Positions 35,001 through 49,157 of a DNA stretch of 64,000 bases are shown one piece after another. The DNA lies in assembly GCA_022749755.1 (NCBI GenBank), contig CM040448.1, positions 3,158,481 to 3,222,480 on the forward strand. The letters run 5' to 3'. Source of the DNA: Azadirachta indica. Lineage: Eukaryota; Streptophyta; Magnoliopsida; Sapindales; Meliaceae. The translations under genes were made by a program, and so were the position numbers. How positions within the stretch are numbered: position 1 is the first letter of the stretch; each line of letters starts with the position of its first letter. The notes beneath the pieces were generated by a model that did no database searches, was not told the origin of the DNA, and was given only the letters and a program-made list of their open reading frames with translations.

Positions 35001-38000
35001 AAGGAAAATTGAAATACTTCTTTGTAATATATTCTTTGTTCTCAACAATATTTTTGCGTGTTTGCTGTCTAAGAAGAACGCAAAAGAAATATAACTTATG
35101 TATGTGCATATGTGTATGCACAGATTCTGTAATTGGTAATATAGTTCTTGGCTTCTTCATTTGCAGGTCCCATCTGAATTCAAGGACGTGCTTGATAGCA
35201 CAGTTGTTGCAGCTGTGTCTCATTCTTCGCAACTTGTAAGATCTTGATCCTGTCTCTTTCATTGAGTTTCTTTTGCTATTTGTATGTAAGAATATCACTT
35301 TCGAGAACTGTAAAATATGGTTGCTCGTTGGGAACTACTATGACTTCATCCCTGGTTTTTGAAAATTGGTTTATCCATGACTTTGATACCAATTCCAAGT
35401 TTATGCATAACAAACTACATTTTATTATCTAATGCTTGAGATAGCATAAATGATTTCCAGCTCCTCTTTGCCCCCTATATAGTCTGCCGAAGCTGTGTTC
35501 CAACCTTTATGTTTCTTATTGATATAATCTTTGGTTGCAATGGAATGTCAATTGGAAACTTATGCCCAGGTACGTATTGAGGCTGCTTTGACACTGCATG
35601 CGCTGGCTGAAGTTGATCCAACCTGCGTTGGTGGGTTGATTTCATATGGGGTGACAACACTAAATGCTTTAAGAGAAAATGTTGCATTTCAAAAGGTAAA
35701 AGTGTTCATTCTCTTTGTGTGACCTGTTATTCTTGTTATGTTGTTAATTATCTTTTAATACTCTGAATTATGCATATTAACTTGGTTTAATTGTGAGATA
35801 TATGTTACTGTTTTATGCGAGTTTCAGTCCTTAATCTAAGGACTAGTTTAATGAGTTTAGCAAACACGTTTTTTGAGGCATATTTTGTTTATGTTCTGAA
35901 AGAATAGGTGAAAATAGTATCTGTTGGGAATTCTATAAAAGCAGAATCATAAAATGCCAAAAAAGGGATATACATTTTGGTTATTAAGTAGAAAACAGTT
36001 TTTACTAGTTCTCCTTTCAAACTCAAGCAAATGATCATCTCCAAAACATAAAACAAATGACTTTTCTCTGCTTTTTACTAGACGAGATGAAATCAGAAAA
36101 TGAAAAGAGATCCAGACCAGTCTTTACCAGAATCAGGCTTTCTTCTTCTTCTTCTTCTACTATGCCTTTTTATATCACTTTTTTTTCTTTCTTTATTTCT
36201 TCTCTTCTTCTACTCCTTTTTAATTTTCCATTTTAAATCAGCATAGTTTTGCACTGATTATCCTGGGTGCATTTGTTTGTCTCTGCTGGTTGTGTTCTTG
36301 TTACTGAATTGATGTACATTGTGTAGTAATGGATTTTTAAGCTGCAAGTCTTTAGTTGCATGCGACTGTTGTTTAGTTTGCAGTGGAATTTGCTTCTGAA
36401 TATTGGTTGTTACTCTTAATAGATTTGTGTTGGTATTGGCAAAATGAATTAAAAGTTTCATCCTGTAGTGGAGTCCTGAAGCCATCCACCTCGTAATCTG
36501 GCAGTTACATTCATGGACTACATGATTTCACATATGAAAAGAATACTGAGATGAAAGCATCCTGAATCTATTTGGTAAAATTTTTGTACGAACCTGAGCA
36601 AGCTTGTTAGGCAATGAAAGTGGCCATGGATGTGTCAATATCTAATTGTAAGTAATGAGTTTATGGTATGGAGTCTGTCTACCTTTGCTTTGGGTTTCAA
36701 TCTCTAAGGAGTTCCAAGCTTTCTCTTTTTCCTTCATTCATCCCGACTGGGAGGGGTTTTGGGATGAAGTTGTGAGTTGTGATGGTTGGTCCATCCTTTT
36801 ACAGTGGTGAATGGTTTAACTTTTGGAGTATAGCATAGGTTTTTTCCCCCCTCTCTTGGGTCGTTTGCTTTCTTAGCAGAAAACGCGTTGACAATATGAT
36901 ACTAATTCTTCATCTTTAATACAAATATACTATTTTTAGTTTCTTATGAATATATGTTTGGTAAAACTATTTTTGAAAACAGAAATTAGTTTTACCGAAC
37001 ACATACTCACAGTTTTTGTCATTTTCAATCATGTACAACATATATAATTTCACCGTAAAAATTCCCAGGAAACAGGTTCAAGAAACAATAAAAGACATGT
37101 TCTCAATCCCAAAATGAACGTAGAAAATTACCATTTTCATTTTCTAAATTATTTCGAAAAACAGCATTTCCAAACTAATATCAGACACATCATAACTCTT
37201 TTATCCACTTTTCCTTCCAAATTATGCATCCCGTTAGATTGGAATTCTTTTCATTTTTTAATGTGTTTTCTTTGATGTTAAACATATTGTCTTCCTCTCC
37301 CTTTGAAGTCAGTCTCTTTCTCCCTCTCTCCCCAACCAAGGGCTTAACATGTGTTGCTGGCACCAATTTTTTTCTTCTTGAACAAATGCTCTTATTATTT
37401 TGTTTTCTGTTTGGTCTGCAGGGCTTTATGCTGTGATATTGTACTGAACTTATTCGCTACTCAACTGTATTTAGCTCTAGGAATGTCATGTTGTGGCTTT
37501 TAAGAGGGTGAAGGATAGGGAGGTTCATAACATAATTAGATGAATAGGGACTGTGCGCTTAGGAGCTGCAAACCAATATGATGAGCAAGGTCTTATAAAC
37601 CAATTAAGTTCAACGTTATGTAAAATTGTACGCTTCAGTGAATGCTAAGGTGATGCTGATTAGACGTATAAGTTGGATGAAATTAGTTGAAAATTGCATT
37701 TTAGGTATTTTAATTTTCTCATGGCTGAAGCAATGTCATGTTATGAAGCCTTATCATCAGTGATTATCAACTAGTGTTGTTTTTTAGCTTTCTCCTTGGG
37801 CTTTATGGATACATTCCCCTCCTGTTTTGCATTTCTCTTTCATGAACCAGAAGGTGTGCAACTATGCATGAGGATGGTGAATTACTGAGAGACAATGAAT
37901 ATGCATAATCTAGCATAATTTTCCCTATTTTCCTATTTTGACTCTTATCTGTGCTGCTATCATGGTACAGTGCGAATGCTTTTGGTAGGTCACTTTCTTC

Positions 38001-41000
38001 TGCTTTTTATGGTCATACTGCACATATCTTTATCTTTGATAGTTATATTAACAGTAATCTTGGGAGCTACTTTAGCTCTTGCTCAAAAAGAAATTAAGAG
38101 GTTTAGCTTATTCTACAATGTCTCAATTTTGTTATGTGATGTTAGCTCCAGGTATATGGTCCAGTGGAGCTGCTTTATTGCATTTGACTACTCGTGCTTA
38201 TTTGAAAGCCTTGTTGTTTTTAGGATCTAGATCAGTTATCATTAAATGGAGGCTATTGTTCATATTCTGAAAAAAGGTGATTCAATTGATGATAAAGAAA
38301 TTGTTTTCAAGGCATAAACATCTGCTAATTGAAATAAGCTGTCAGCAGTACTTTGTGATAAGCTTCCTATTGAGCTTGCTGCACTCTTTATTCTGTTGAA
38401 ATTGGTAAAAGGATCTTGTTATTTATTGCATCATTGTCATTATCATCATTATTATTATTTACAAAAGGTGTGATACATGTATAGCGACAAATATATGAAA
38501 AGTCTGAAAAGTGACAGCTGGACGACTGGATAGATACCTTTTCTCATTTCACTACTGATAAGATCAATTCACTGAGGCATGATGTTATGTGCTACTGTGA
38601 AATCTTTTTATTGCTGATTTAAGAGTTGTTTTCCTTGTAAGATTAGGAATTAGTTTTTGTTTCTTTATAAACAATTCTTGTGCAGACAATTCAACGATAG
38701 TTGGATTTCAAATTTTTGTTTGCCTGTTTCAATGTGGAGATTTTATAAAAATTCCTCAGCTGAACCTTTTGGGAGGTCTCAGTGGGATTCTGGGGTTTGG
38801 TTTTTCTTATTCTCTCTCCTTAGCCTTTCTCTAATTGCTTCTATTATTTGCCTTGATTCCATGTACTTAGTCCTAGAGTTCTCATTTTACTATCTTAATT
38901 CCACCCATTTTCTGTGGTATCGGATAACATTAAATAATGTATCTCATTTCTGCCCGCTGTCATTTACTGTTACTGTTCACGTTGCTGAGTAGACTGTGTT
39001 TCAGCTCTTGTTTACTTTAGTTCACCATTTTTATTGTAGAATAACTCTAATAATCAAAATTAAGGGTAGTCCTACTTTTGGTATGCTTGTCAGTCTATCT
39101 AGTTATTGCAAACTCTCTCGTAATATATGATAACTGTTTGATTGGTTCTTGTTGTAGCAGATTTAAGTGTACCTTGCCATGCACGCTTTGATTGGAAAAT
39201 TTATATACTAAGGGGTTTTGATATATTGTGGATAGGGAAACAATTTGCAAGTGGAACTTGATTCATTGCACGGGCAGGCTACGGTTTTAGCTGCCTTAGT
39301 TTTCATTTCTCCAAAGTTACCTCTAGGTTATCCTGCCAGGTAACGATCTTTTCTATTTTGTACTTTGGTGGTTTTCTAAATTTTAATACTGTGATTGTCT
39401 TGCGGTTCCTATGAAGAATTCAATGCTTTTGCTTTATCATCTGGTCTCCCCAGTTACTACTTGGCAAGTTTTCACACGATAGTGATGTCCTGAATTGCAG
39501 TGATGTCGTATTCTTATTTCTTCTCCATTATTAAAAATGAGAATACAGTTAAGGTGAACTAATAAAACAGAATTCATCTTCTTGAAAATGAGAGTACAAT
39601 AAAGGTGAACCAGGAGTCCGTTATAAGGAAAGAGTACAATAGAGGTGAACCAGGAGTCTCCTATAAGGAAACAACACCATAAAAATATACCAAAAAGATG
39701 AAGATGCAGATACAGAAAAGGACACGATGCCCTAGAAATGAACCTAGGATATTATCCAAGTAGATACGATAAATGAGGTGAAATTATCCAAGTAGATGAT
39801 CTCATCTAATTGTGATCAAGTTGATTTAAGTGTCCTTGTATGTGCCGCTTTATTTGCATTTCCTGAGGTTGATGAGGAATGCAATTTGCACATTCTAACA
39901 AAATTTTTACCAAGCAGTGCTCCCAATATATTAGTTGAACTGGACAGGATAGGATTTGTGTGTAAGGTTTTGGGTGGTTATTTCCCATTCTAAACCTGCG
40001 TAGGCTACCATTTGTACTCTTTGGGAACTCATTTCTTATTTTCTGGGGGCTGCCTTGCATTTTTCTTTATCCCATTGAATTCAGATTTTTTTGATAACAT
40101 TTTTTGAACTTTTAGATGTCTAATTTTAGGTCTAATTAAATGAAGATATGGTGCCGGATTTAGAAAATGAAAGATAATGCTGCCTATAAATGTATTTGAT
40201 TTTATGCTGTCTTATTTTCTTCTGTCATAGTTTTATGCTCCTTGACCCCTCATTCCTTTTCGTTTCCAAGTTCAACAAATCAAATTACTTTTCTATATTA
40301 TGTCTACTCTGATATGCAGAGCTCTAAATATCATCATGTTATTGCAATCAGATTACCTAAGTTGGTGCTTGAAGTTTCAAAGAAAATGCTAACAGAATCC
40401 AGTCGGAACACTCTCGTTGCAATAGTTGAGAAAGAAGCTGGATGGTTACTTTTATCATCACTATTAGCTTCTATGCCAAAAGAGGTTTACAGTTATTTCT
40501 ATATTGTTAATTTCTTATTATCATTAGAAGTATATTATAGTGCTATTTTTGGTGCATGCAGGAGCTTGAAGACCAGGTTTTTGATATTCTTTCCTTATGG
40601 GCTACTCTTTTCAGTGGAAATGCAGAACATCTAATTAAGCAAAATGGAGATTTGACATCTAGGATATGGTAAGCGAGATTATGAGTACAGATCATGAACT
40701 AATATTTCCTCCTTTCCAATTATTATCCTATTAGGTGGGTTCTCATTATGGAACCACAAATCCTGGCTTGTAGCTGGTACATTCTCTAATTTATGATCTA
40801 ACCCCTGGTTATATTGGGAGGACTCTAACAATTCTAGAACTAGTTAGTCTTATATATTAATGTATATGATGTTTCATTCTGATACATCTACAATAATTTA
40901 GGAAGAGGGAAAAAGAGGCATTCTAACTCTTGAGCATTTGTCATTGTCATGATTACCTGCCTTTTGTTGGGTAAGGCTGGATAATATTTGATTTTTGTAC

Positions 41001-44000
41001 TATTGGGTTATTGTTGCTATGTTTTTTTAAATATTAAATAATTTCTTTCCCCCAAATATTTCAGTTTTTCAGAAAGTACATATGTCAATCAATCTCTAAA
41101 AGGAGCGGTGCTGTATTTGATTTTTTTTCTTTTGTATATGAATACAGGCTTCAAATGCTCTATAATTCCCATTTTATGTTTCTGAGACACATGTTGCTGT
41201 TTATGTACAATTGACTCACTGCTCTTTTGGCCGAAAAGGGATAAAAATAATGGCGTTCTCTAAGTGATGGAAGTTCTTGCAATGTCAGTTGTTTTGTCTA
41301 GATGACTCAATAAGATTGACCTAATTAGTCATCTCCAGTCTTGACTGTTTGCTTTATTTTTGAAAAATGCAAGATATTGAATAACAAGTTAATTTCTGAT
41401 TTTTTCTCCTGAAAAATAACCTCTTGAAGTTGGCGGTGTAACATTATATCCCTGCTTTTTAATGTAAATGGTAACATGTTGGTTTATTAGCTTACAGTCA
41501 CTAATGAACATAAAGGAACTTCTGATTCATTTGTTGAGGATAGATTGCCGGTTGCATATGAGCTTTATATGACAGTATTGTTCTATATGCTTTTGCTTCT
41601 TCTTCTTTGTATTCCTATTTCATTTTATATAGATTGCGTGTCCTGAAATTTAGTGCTGAATATTTAATCATTCTGGTGGTAGTTTGATGCTGCCAAACTG
41701 GATCTCTACAAAAGTCAAAAAGTCTCTTGTGATTGGCTATTTATATTTGATATATCTTTTCATTTTGTAGTGTATTATCTACTGCAGTTGATGCACTTAC
41801 GGCATTTGTAAGATGCTTCGTATCTGCTGATGCTGCAAACAGTGGGATTCTACTTCAACCAGTAATGGTATATCTGAGTAGGTATGATGACTTTCACTTT
41901 TTTGACTTTTGGTGCTATGTTTCTGTTCAGTTGCTTCTTTGGCATGGTTTTATTGGTGCTAGATCATATGCATTTTCCTTTATAGTTTTTAATTGCAACA
42001 GTAGTTCCTAATTACTAATGTATTATGGAAAGCAGGGCTTTGTCCTACATATCAGCGATATCAGCCAAAGAACTACCAAACATCAAGCCTGCACTGGACA
42101 TATTCATCATCAGAACATTGATAGCTTATCAGTCCCTCCCTGATCCCGTGGCATATAAAAGTGACCATCCCCAACTTCTTAATTTATGCACAATACCATA
42201 CAGGTAGGTTAAGTAGACTTCCAGATTGTTATCATTTATCACTTTTTATGGGGTGAATATACATAATAATGCTCTTTTATGTGAATAATTTTTTTCCTCC
42301 CTTGAGCATCATTATTTTATGTTCCTTCATGTTGGGTTCATCAAAAGGGATGCTTCCGCATGTGAAGAAAGCTCATGCTTGAGGTTGCTGTTAGACAAAA
42401 GAGATGCATGGTTGGGACCCTGGATTCCTGGCAGGTAATTATCTTTCCATTTCATAACATTTAAGCTTTTCTCAAACATTATTATATTGTATGTCTTTTG
42501 GTTAAGATCTTTGACCTATTAACTTACAGCCTTGATGTTGCATGTGCTACCCTTCTTTTAAATCGTATCATGTGTTTCCAATATTTACTTTCATATGAAA
42601 AAGTGAAGCAGTATTTATCTTTATTCAAATTGTTTTTATTCAGTGATTGGTTTGAGGACGAACTTCGCGCTTTTAAAGGTGGAAAAGATGGTCTCATGCC
42701 TTGTGTATGGGAGAATGAAGTTTCTAGCTTCCCTCAGGTGATGAATATTTTCTTTTACTGGAATTTTCTTTTTCATTAAAATTAAATGCTAAAACACAAG
42801 AACTCTTTATTTTTATCATTTCCTCTTTTGTATTCAAAACTCTAAAAAATTAGAAAACCCTAACCTGAGAAACTGAATCTGAAATTTATGCAATCAACCT
42901 GAAAACAACTTTCGTTAAATTGTTTGTTGTTCTGATATCAGCTAATTAAGCAATCTCAAGACTTCTTTTTTGCAATATAAAAAAATGTCAATAGATGCAA
43001 AATGTGTCAATGCAAGAGTAGAAATTGTAGATTGGGATGAGACTTCCGTGTTTGATTGTATATTAATTTAGATTTGTTGAATTTGAGATGGAATCAGCAG
43101 GTTTAAGACGGAGTGTAGAAATCTCGAGAGTGGTTCATTTTCCTCGAGAGTGATTCACTTTCAAGCAGGATAAGACTAAAAACAGTGTGTTCTACAATCA
43201 CTTCTGACCACAATGCAATGTGCTCTAGAGTCACTCTTGAGCGCAAAACAACATGGTTTTTTGTTCAAGAGTGATTCTTGAGCATAGTTCCATGTTGTTC
43301 ATGTTAGAATTGAAATTAAACTTATTTAATTTCACTACTTTTAATCTCATTAAGTATATTTCTAGTTTGAATACTATTAGTCTTTTCTTTGTTTGTTTTG
43401 GATTCTTAGTTTATGTTGCTTTATTATTTTAGCCTAATAAAGGCATGTCTATATACTTTGTTTAACATTCAAGAGAGATTCAGTATAATAATTTTTTATT
43501 TAATTTTCTTCAACAGTTCAGTTTTAACATTTTTGGTCAAAACTGAGAAATTTTTGAAGTTGGTCAAACATGAAAAGTGGCCCAAAATTATCCTAACAAA
43601 TAATCAAGAACATTTGTACAGTTGGAAAACAAGTTTTCTGTGTTATATTAGGGAGGAATGGGGTAAAGTTTGTAAAATAATGAAGAATAATTAAAAGAAT
43701 TAAACCTTTTGACCCACTTCATTTGCATGAGAAAGGGTATGTTAGTGCTAGAGTATCGGTGTTGAACTTTTACTTGTAACCTAAACTGACAGGATTAGTG
43801 GAAGCTATGTGATGATTGTACTAGGGGATGGTTTTCCTCTTGGTAGTGGGCACAGAGAAAAAAAAAATAGAAAATAAAAAAGGGAAACAAAATATACCAT
43901 AGAGCTCGTTCTACTGTGGGAATATGCTCTAGGTGTTGAGTTTAAATGGAAAGTTGTGGATTTTGGTTTGTTCCTTAGTATCTTAATATTTACTGCTCTA

Positions 44001-47000
44001 TTTATTATTATTTTCTTCAATGCCATTTGCTGACAAATACATTTTTATCTTGAAGCCGGAGACAATAAAGAAAACATTGGTGAACCAGATGCTTCTCTGC
44101 TTTGGAATCATGTTTGCTTCTCAGGTAGAGGATTGGTATTGGCTTATTTTGTTTATTAGTAAACTGTGATGCCCAAATGTTAACATGGCTTTGGTTATGA
44201 CTTCCCAGGACAGCAGTGGGATGCTGTCACTTCTTGGAATGATTGAGCAGTGTTTCAAAGCAGGAAAAAAGCAATCATGGCATTCAGCCAGTGTAACCAA
44301 TATATGTGTAGGGTTAATTGCGGGGCTAAAGGTACTTACCTTCTTTGATATGTATTTGACTATGCTCAGTGGGCTTTGAATAATATTCTTTTGTTTCCTA
44401 TCAAAAACAATAATAATAAAAAATAAAAAATTTAAATCTGTGATTTGAATCTATGCCTCAGGCATTGCTTAATTTACGTCTTCAACCTTTGGGACCAGAG
44501 GTGTTAAACTCAATACAGGCTATTTTCCAGGTACGAAATCAGTGGCTTGCAATCATATAATCGATCAGAAGTTCTTTACTATCCTGCCTCCTGTCAAATG
44601 CATTTTACTTTTTAATTCACAGAGTATTCTGGTTGAAGGAGACATTTGTGCATCACAACGTAGGGCATCGTGTGAGGGTATTGGTCTTTTAGCTCGCCTT
44701 GGAAATGATATATCTACGGCAAGGATGGTCAGTTGCATGTTTCTGATGTCTATGCATTTTTTGCCTGTAAATGATTGCCATGTTTCTATGTCTATGCTTG
44801 TACATTTATTTATGGATTTGTATGTATGCACATAAACACATGCTTATGATCATACATGTATGAGATTTATATTTTAATTTTATAAACAAATACACCTGTG
44901 TTCATGATCCTCTGTTTAGATTTTTAAACATGTTCATTCAGAATGTTACTCATGTTAATGTTGATAACTGTGTCACTTGTTTGTTCTCTTATTTCTTTAA
45001 TGTCTTTGGTCTTATGAAGTTAAAATTTTGGAGATGCTAGAGCCTATTTTTCTCAAAACAAACTTCAATTCCTATATCATAACTGAATTCTTTGCTGTTA
45101 AATGCACCCTAAAGTTTAATTTGTTACATCAAAAGCTATATATTGAAGTGGTTGACCTATTGTATTTGGCTGCTCTTTTAAAGCTTTTAATGTCTCATTG
45201 CAATATCCAATTTGTAATCATTATTAATCTTGTTCTGTTTTCTGTTGTCTCACCTGCTCTCTGGTGATAAGCAGGCCAGATTGCTGCTTGGTGACCTAAC
45301 TGGGGTAACCGATGCCAATTATGCTGGTTCAATTGCCCTTGCCATTGGCTGCATTCATCGCAGGTGAGATATTATATTCTCTCTCTCTATCTTGATTGCT
45401 TTTTCTCTTTAATCATTTCTATTATTCATATACAATAGATAATTTTCTGTTCATATGTTTGAGTTATATTGCTGAAAAATAATAGTGGGGTCTTGGCTGT
45501 TCATTGGAGGTCAAGACAAATGCAGAATGTTCTATAGTTTTTTCCAATATCAGTAATGTGGAAAGGAATTGGATAAGGGCAAAGCTCGCACAAAACATTC
45601 AATTTTAAGTGGAAGATTGGAAGTCTTAAGGAGGTCTGAATGGAACTTCCAGCTGAGAATGTGGAATTTTTTGGGTGATCAACTTGGTTCTAAAAAGTTA
45701 TAACGAAAACATCCAAATCAATTAGTTTTCTGCAATTTCAGACTTCTGCTAGCAGCCTCTACCATTCCTCCCTATCATTAATTTCAAAATGTTGGAATAT
45801 GAGATAGGATTGTTCGAGATATGTGGTGTTACAACTGAATGTACCAGCTTGGAACCCAAGAATTTTCTAAGTCAGTAGAACACAAAATCTTAATTAATGC
45901 TGTCTTAATAAGCTATAGTAGACCATGGAAAACTAAAGTGAAAATAAAGACAATAAAGCTAAAATGTTGTGGAAATGAGCACTTTTAGCACTTCACACAA
46001 TTTAGAGTTATCCATTGGTTGCAGAACCTCTGTATTAGACACTGAGCTCACAGAGTTATTGCTGTTGTCACTGCTGTGTTATAATTTAATCCGTTTTCTG
46101 GTTCAGCTAAGGGTATGAGATTCAAACCAACCACTGGATCGAACTAATAGGCCAGGGTGTGCAACACCCCTTGGAACCACTTATCTGGATAGGATCTTGT
46201 AGTGGTCCCTCTTTAGAACTTGGTGAACGTAGAAAGGCAATAGATTTCTTGGTGTCAACAAGCAAAATAAAAATGGAAAAGGAAAATAGAAAAGGTAGGT
46301 TATTTCTTTAAAGAAATTCTGTAAGTTAAAAACCATGAGATTTTGCCTTTAGTGAATATAGTTTTTTGAATCCTAACAGTGCTTGCTACTTATTTGTAAC
46401 AGCTTGTCCCATTTTCTTTTGCTGTGTTGGAATTTGTATAGTTAAGCTGACTTGTACGCTTGTAACTGGAGGTTTCTTCTTTCAGTTTTTTGTAACGGCG
46501 TTGCTGGTTTTTGTCGTATTCTATACACTTGGTTTTGTCTTTCTCTATAATCATCTATCATAACTGCAGTGCAGGAGGAATGGCTTTATCAAGTTTGGTT
46601 CCTGCAACTGTGAGCTCGGTCTCTTTGCTGGCTAAAACTTCAATCCCAGGTTTACAGATGTGGTCTCTACATGGACTTCTTTTGACCATTGAGGCTGCTG
46701 GGCTGTCCTTTGTATCTCATGTCCAGGTAATCAAATTTTTATTGTTGCTGTGTGTTATCTATTGCCTTCTTAACTGTCTCACTCAATTACCGTGCAATAC
46801 CTGTATGAATATGAGTCCTGGTTAACTGGGATATGTGGAATGATTCTCAGAAAAAAAAGAAAGAAAAAAATTTATTTTGATGTAGTAAACTATGATTTTC
46901 TTTCTTTGATTCTTGTAGCCACTTTTGGTATCTATAGCAGTTATTAAAATTTTCCATTGCCCCAGAAAATGGCTGTCACTTCCTTCTTTTTCTTCATTGT

Positions 47001-49126
47001 ATTTTACCTTTTCACAAGGTAGAATACAAAAAACTAATGTGAAAGCTCTTGTTCTCCTTCCATCATCGATGGGACGCAGCAATTATTTCTGTGGTAGATT
47101 CCTTTTTGCTTAGCTTGCTCTTTCTAGAGGCTTTCTGATTTTTGATTGGTGAATCTCCAGTTCTTTTCTCTTCTGAAGATCCCTTATCTAACGTAATTTG
47201 TTTCTTGAAAGAAAAAAATATAAGAGGGGAAAAGAAAGAAATAGAAAACTTTACAAAACGTAAAAAAATCTCAGTATGATAGCTTCACCAATTTTGAATG
47301 TAAGCAAAAAGAGATAACAATCAAAAAGGTTTGACCTGATTCCTGATTAAAGGAATTTGAACTTCTACTTGAAAGAATCTACGTAAGCTATAAAGAGCCC
47401 AAATTGGTGTATGCCATTATGGGATTGTGGTGTATATTATCCGGTTTTGGTACCACAACAGTAGAAGTCAATATTTTTGGTAAGATTGTTGTATATAATG
47501 GTAAAAGTATGGGTTTCACAATGTTAATGTCTTGTTGGAAATAAAATGCACAATGAAGGTTCAAATTTAGTTTGATTTTGCACCGCTATTATTCAAAAGT
47601 CAATTGGCCATTGATTCATCAATGTCTGGTTTTGCCCCGTGAACCTTTGTTCACAGGCAACACTTGGTCTTGCGATGGAAATTCTATTGTCTGAGGAGAA
47701 TGGATGGATTGAACTTCAGCAAGGAGTCGGACGCCTTATAAATGCCATTGTTGCTGTTCTTGGCCCCGAGCTTGCCCCAGGCAGCATGTTCTTCTCACGC
47801 TGCAAGGTGCTGTTCTTTATGGTTTTCCTCCTGCCATAATGTTACTAACATATTTAGTTCTAGTGTGCTCCAAACAGAGAACTCTTATAGTTCTAAATAA
47901 TTGGAACCTAACTAATTACCTTCAATTGTTGTACGCATATACTCAGTGATCATGACAGTGGATTTACATATGAATTTTGTGTTCAGTCTGTTGTTGCAGA
48001 GATTAGCTCCCGGCAAGAAACAGCAACTCTGCTCGAGTACGTTTGCCCTTTTTTTTTATTTTTTTATTATCTCCTGTAATTTTGGTTTTGATCCTTGTTG
48101 GAGAACATATGATAGCTACAGAGAAAACTGTTTTAATTGTTTGTTTTCCTTTTTCCTTTTTCCATTTTTGTAGTCTCATTTAATTAATAGCCTAGATCCT
48201 CTTCATAAATTATTCCCCTCCCCTGGTCAGTTTTTTATTCTTTTTTTTTTTTATTTTTTTCCAATCTTTTTTGTGGACGCCTGGTCCATATTTGTATATG
48301 CATATCTTTTCTCCCTTTTAATACAACTTTCAGATTCTTACAAAGAGAAAAAAATTGATAATAATAGTAAATTAATAGCCTATGAATGTGACAGGAGTGT
48401 TCGTTTTACACAGCAACTTGTACTGTTTGCTCCACAAGCGGTTTCTGTCCACTCCCATGTGCAAACTCTTCTTTCAACCTTATCATCAAGACAGGTTTTG
48501 TAACTCTTGACTGATTAATCAAGTTACTGAAGATATGTTCTCGGATTCTTCTGCCTAATACAAACTATTTTCTTCTGAAACAGCCAACTTTAAGGCATCT
48601 TGCTGTCTCTACTCTTAGACATCTCATTGAGAAAGACCCGGTCAGTCGCTGAATTTGTTTGTTATTCTATTTTTCTCTTTTTATCTCTAGACATCTTTCA
48701 AAAGTCTCCTCTCAGCTTGCTAGGTTCTTGTTCTGACAGTAATCCTTACAGGATGCTGTTATTGAAGAGCGAATAGAAGGCAATTTATTCCAAATGCTGG
48801 ATGAAGAAACTGATTCTGAGTATGTGAAAGATATACTTCTTAATTTGGTTTTTGTCACTGTATGAACTCTAACGTAATGCTGCATGAATTCGCACTCTCC
48901 TTTTTGCTGTTTTTCTAGAACTCTAAATTTTCTGTCGCCCACTTCATTTTCTTTTGTCTTTAATTTCTTCCGTAGTTTCAGTAGACTAATTTAATTTTCC
49001 ATACATAATGAACATGCATTTTATCAGTGGTTTTGGGTGAACAGAACTTTTACTCTCCATTTGATCCATCTTCTGTGGTGCAACAAGTTTTAAAACCATT
49101 CTTGCTAGAAAGGCTGATCATCAAAG

Positions 49127-49157
<31 letters not shown>

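Noticed and set aside
38657..38992. Possible continuation of the ndhF insertion (frame containing NDSW)
   Set aside because: Only a few residues recall the ndhF segment following the inserted part; the rest does not align by eye, so I limited the plastid call to 37925-38272.
45480..46330. Transposon or tRNA-like sequence in SWEETIE intron 24
   Set aside because: A few phrases look repeat-like, but no termini, box motifs or coding blocks could be supported.
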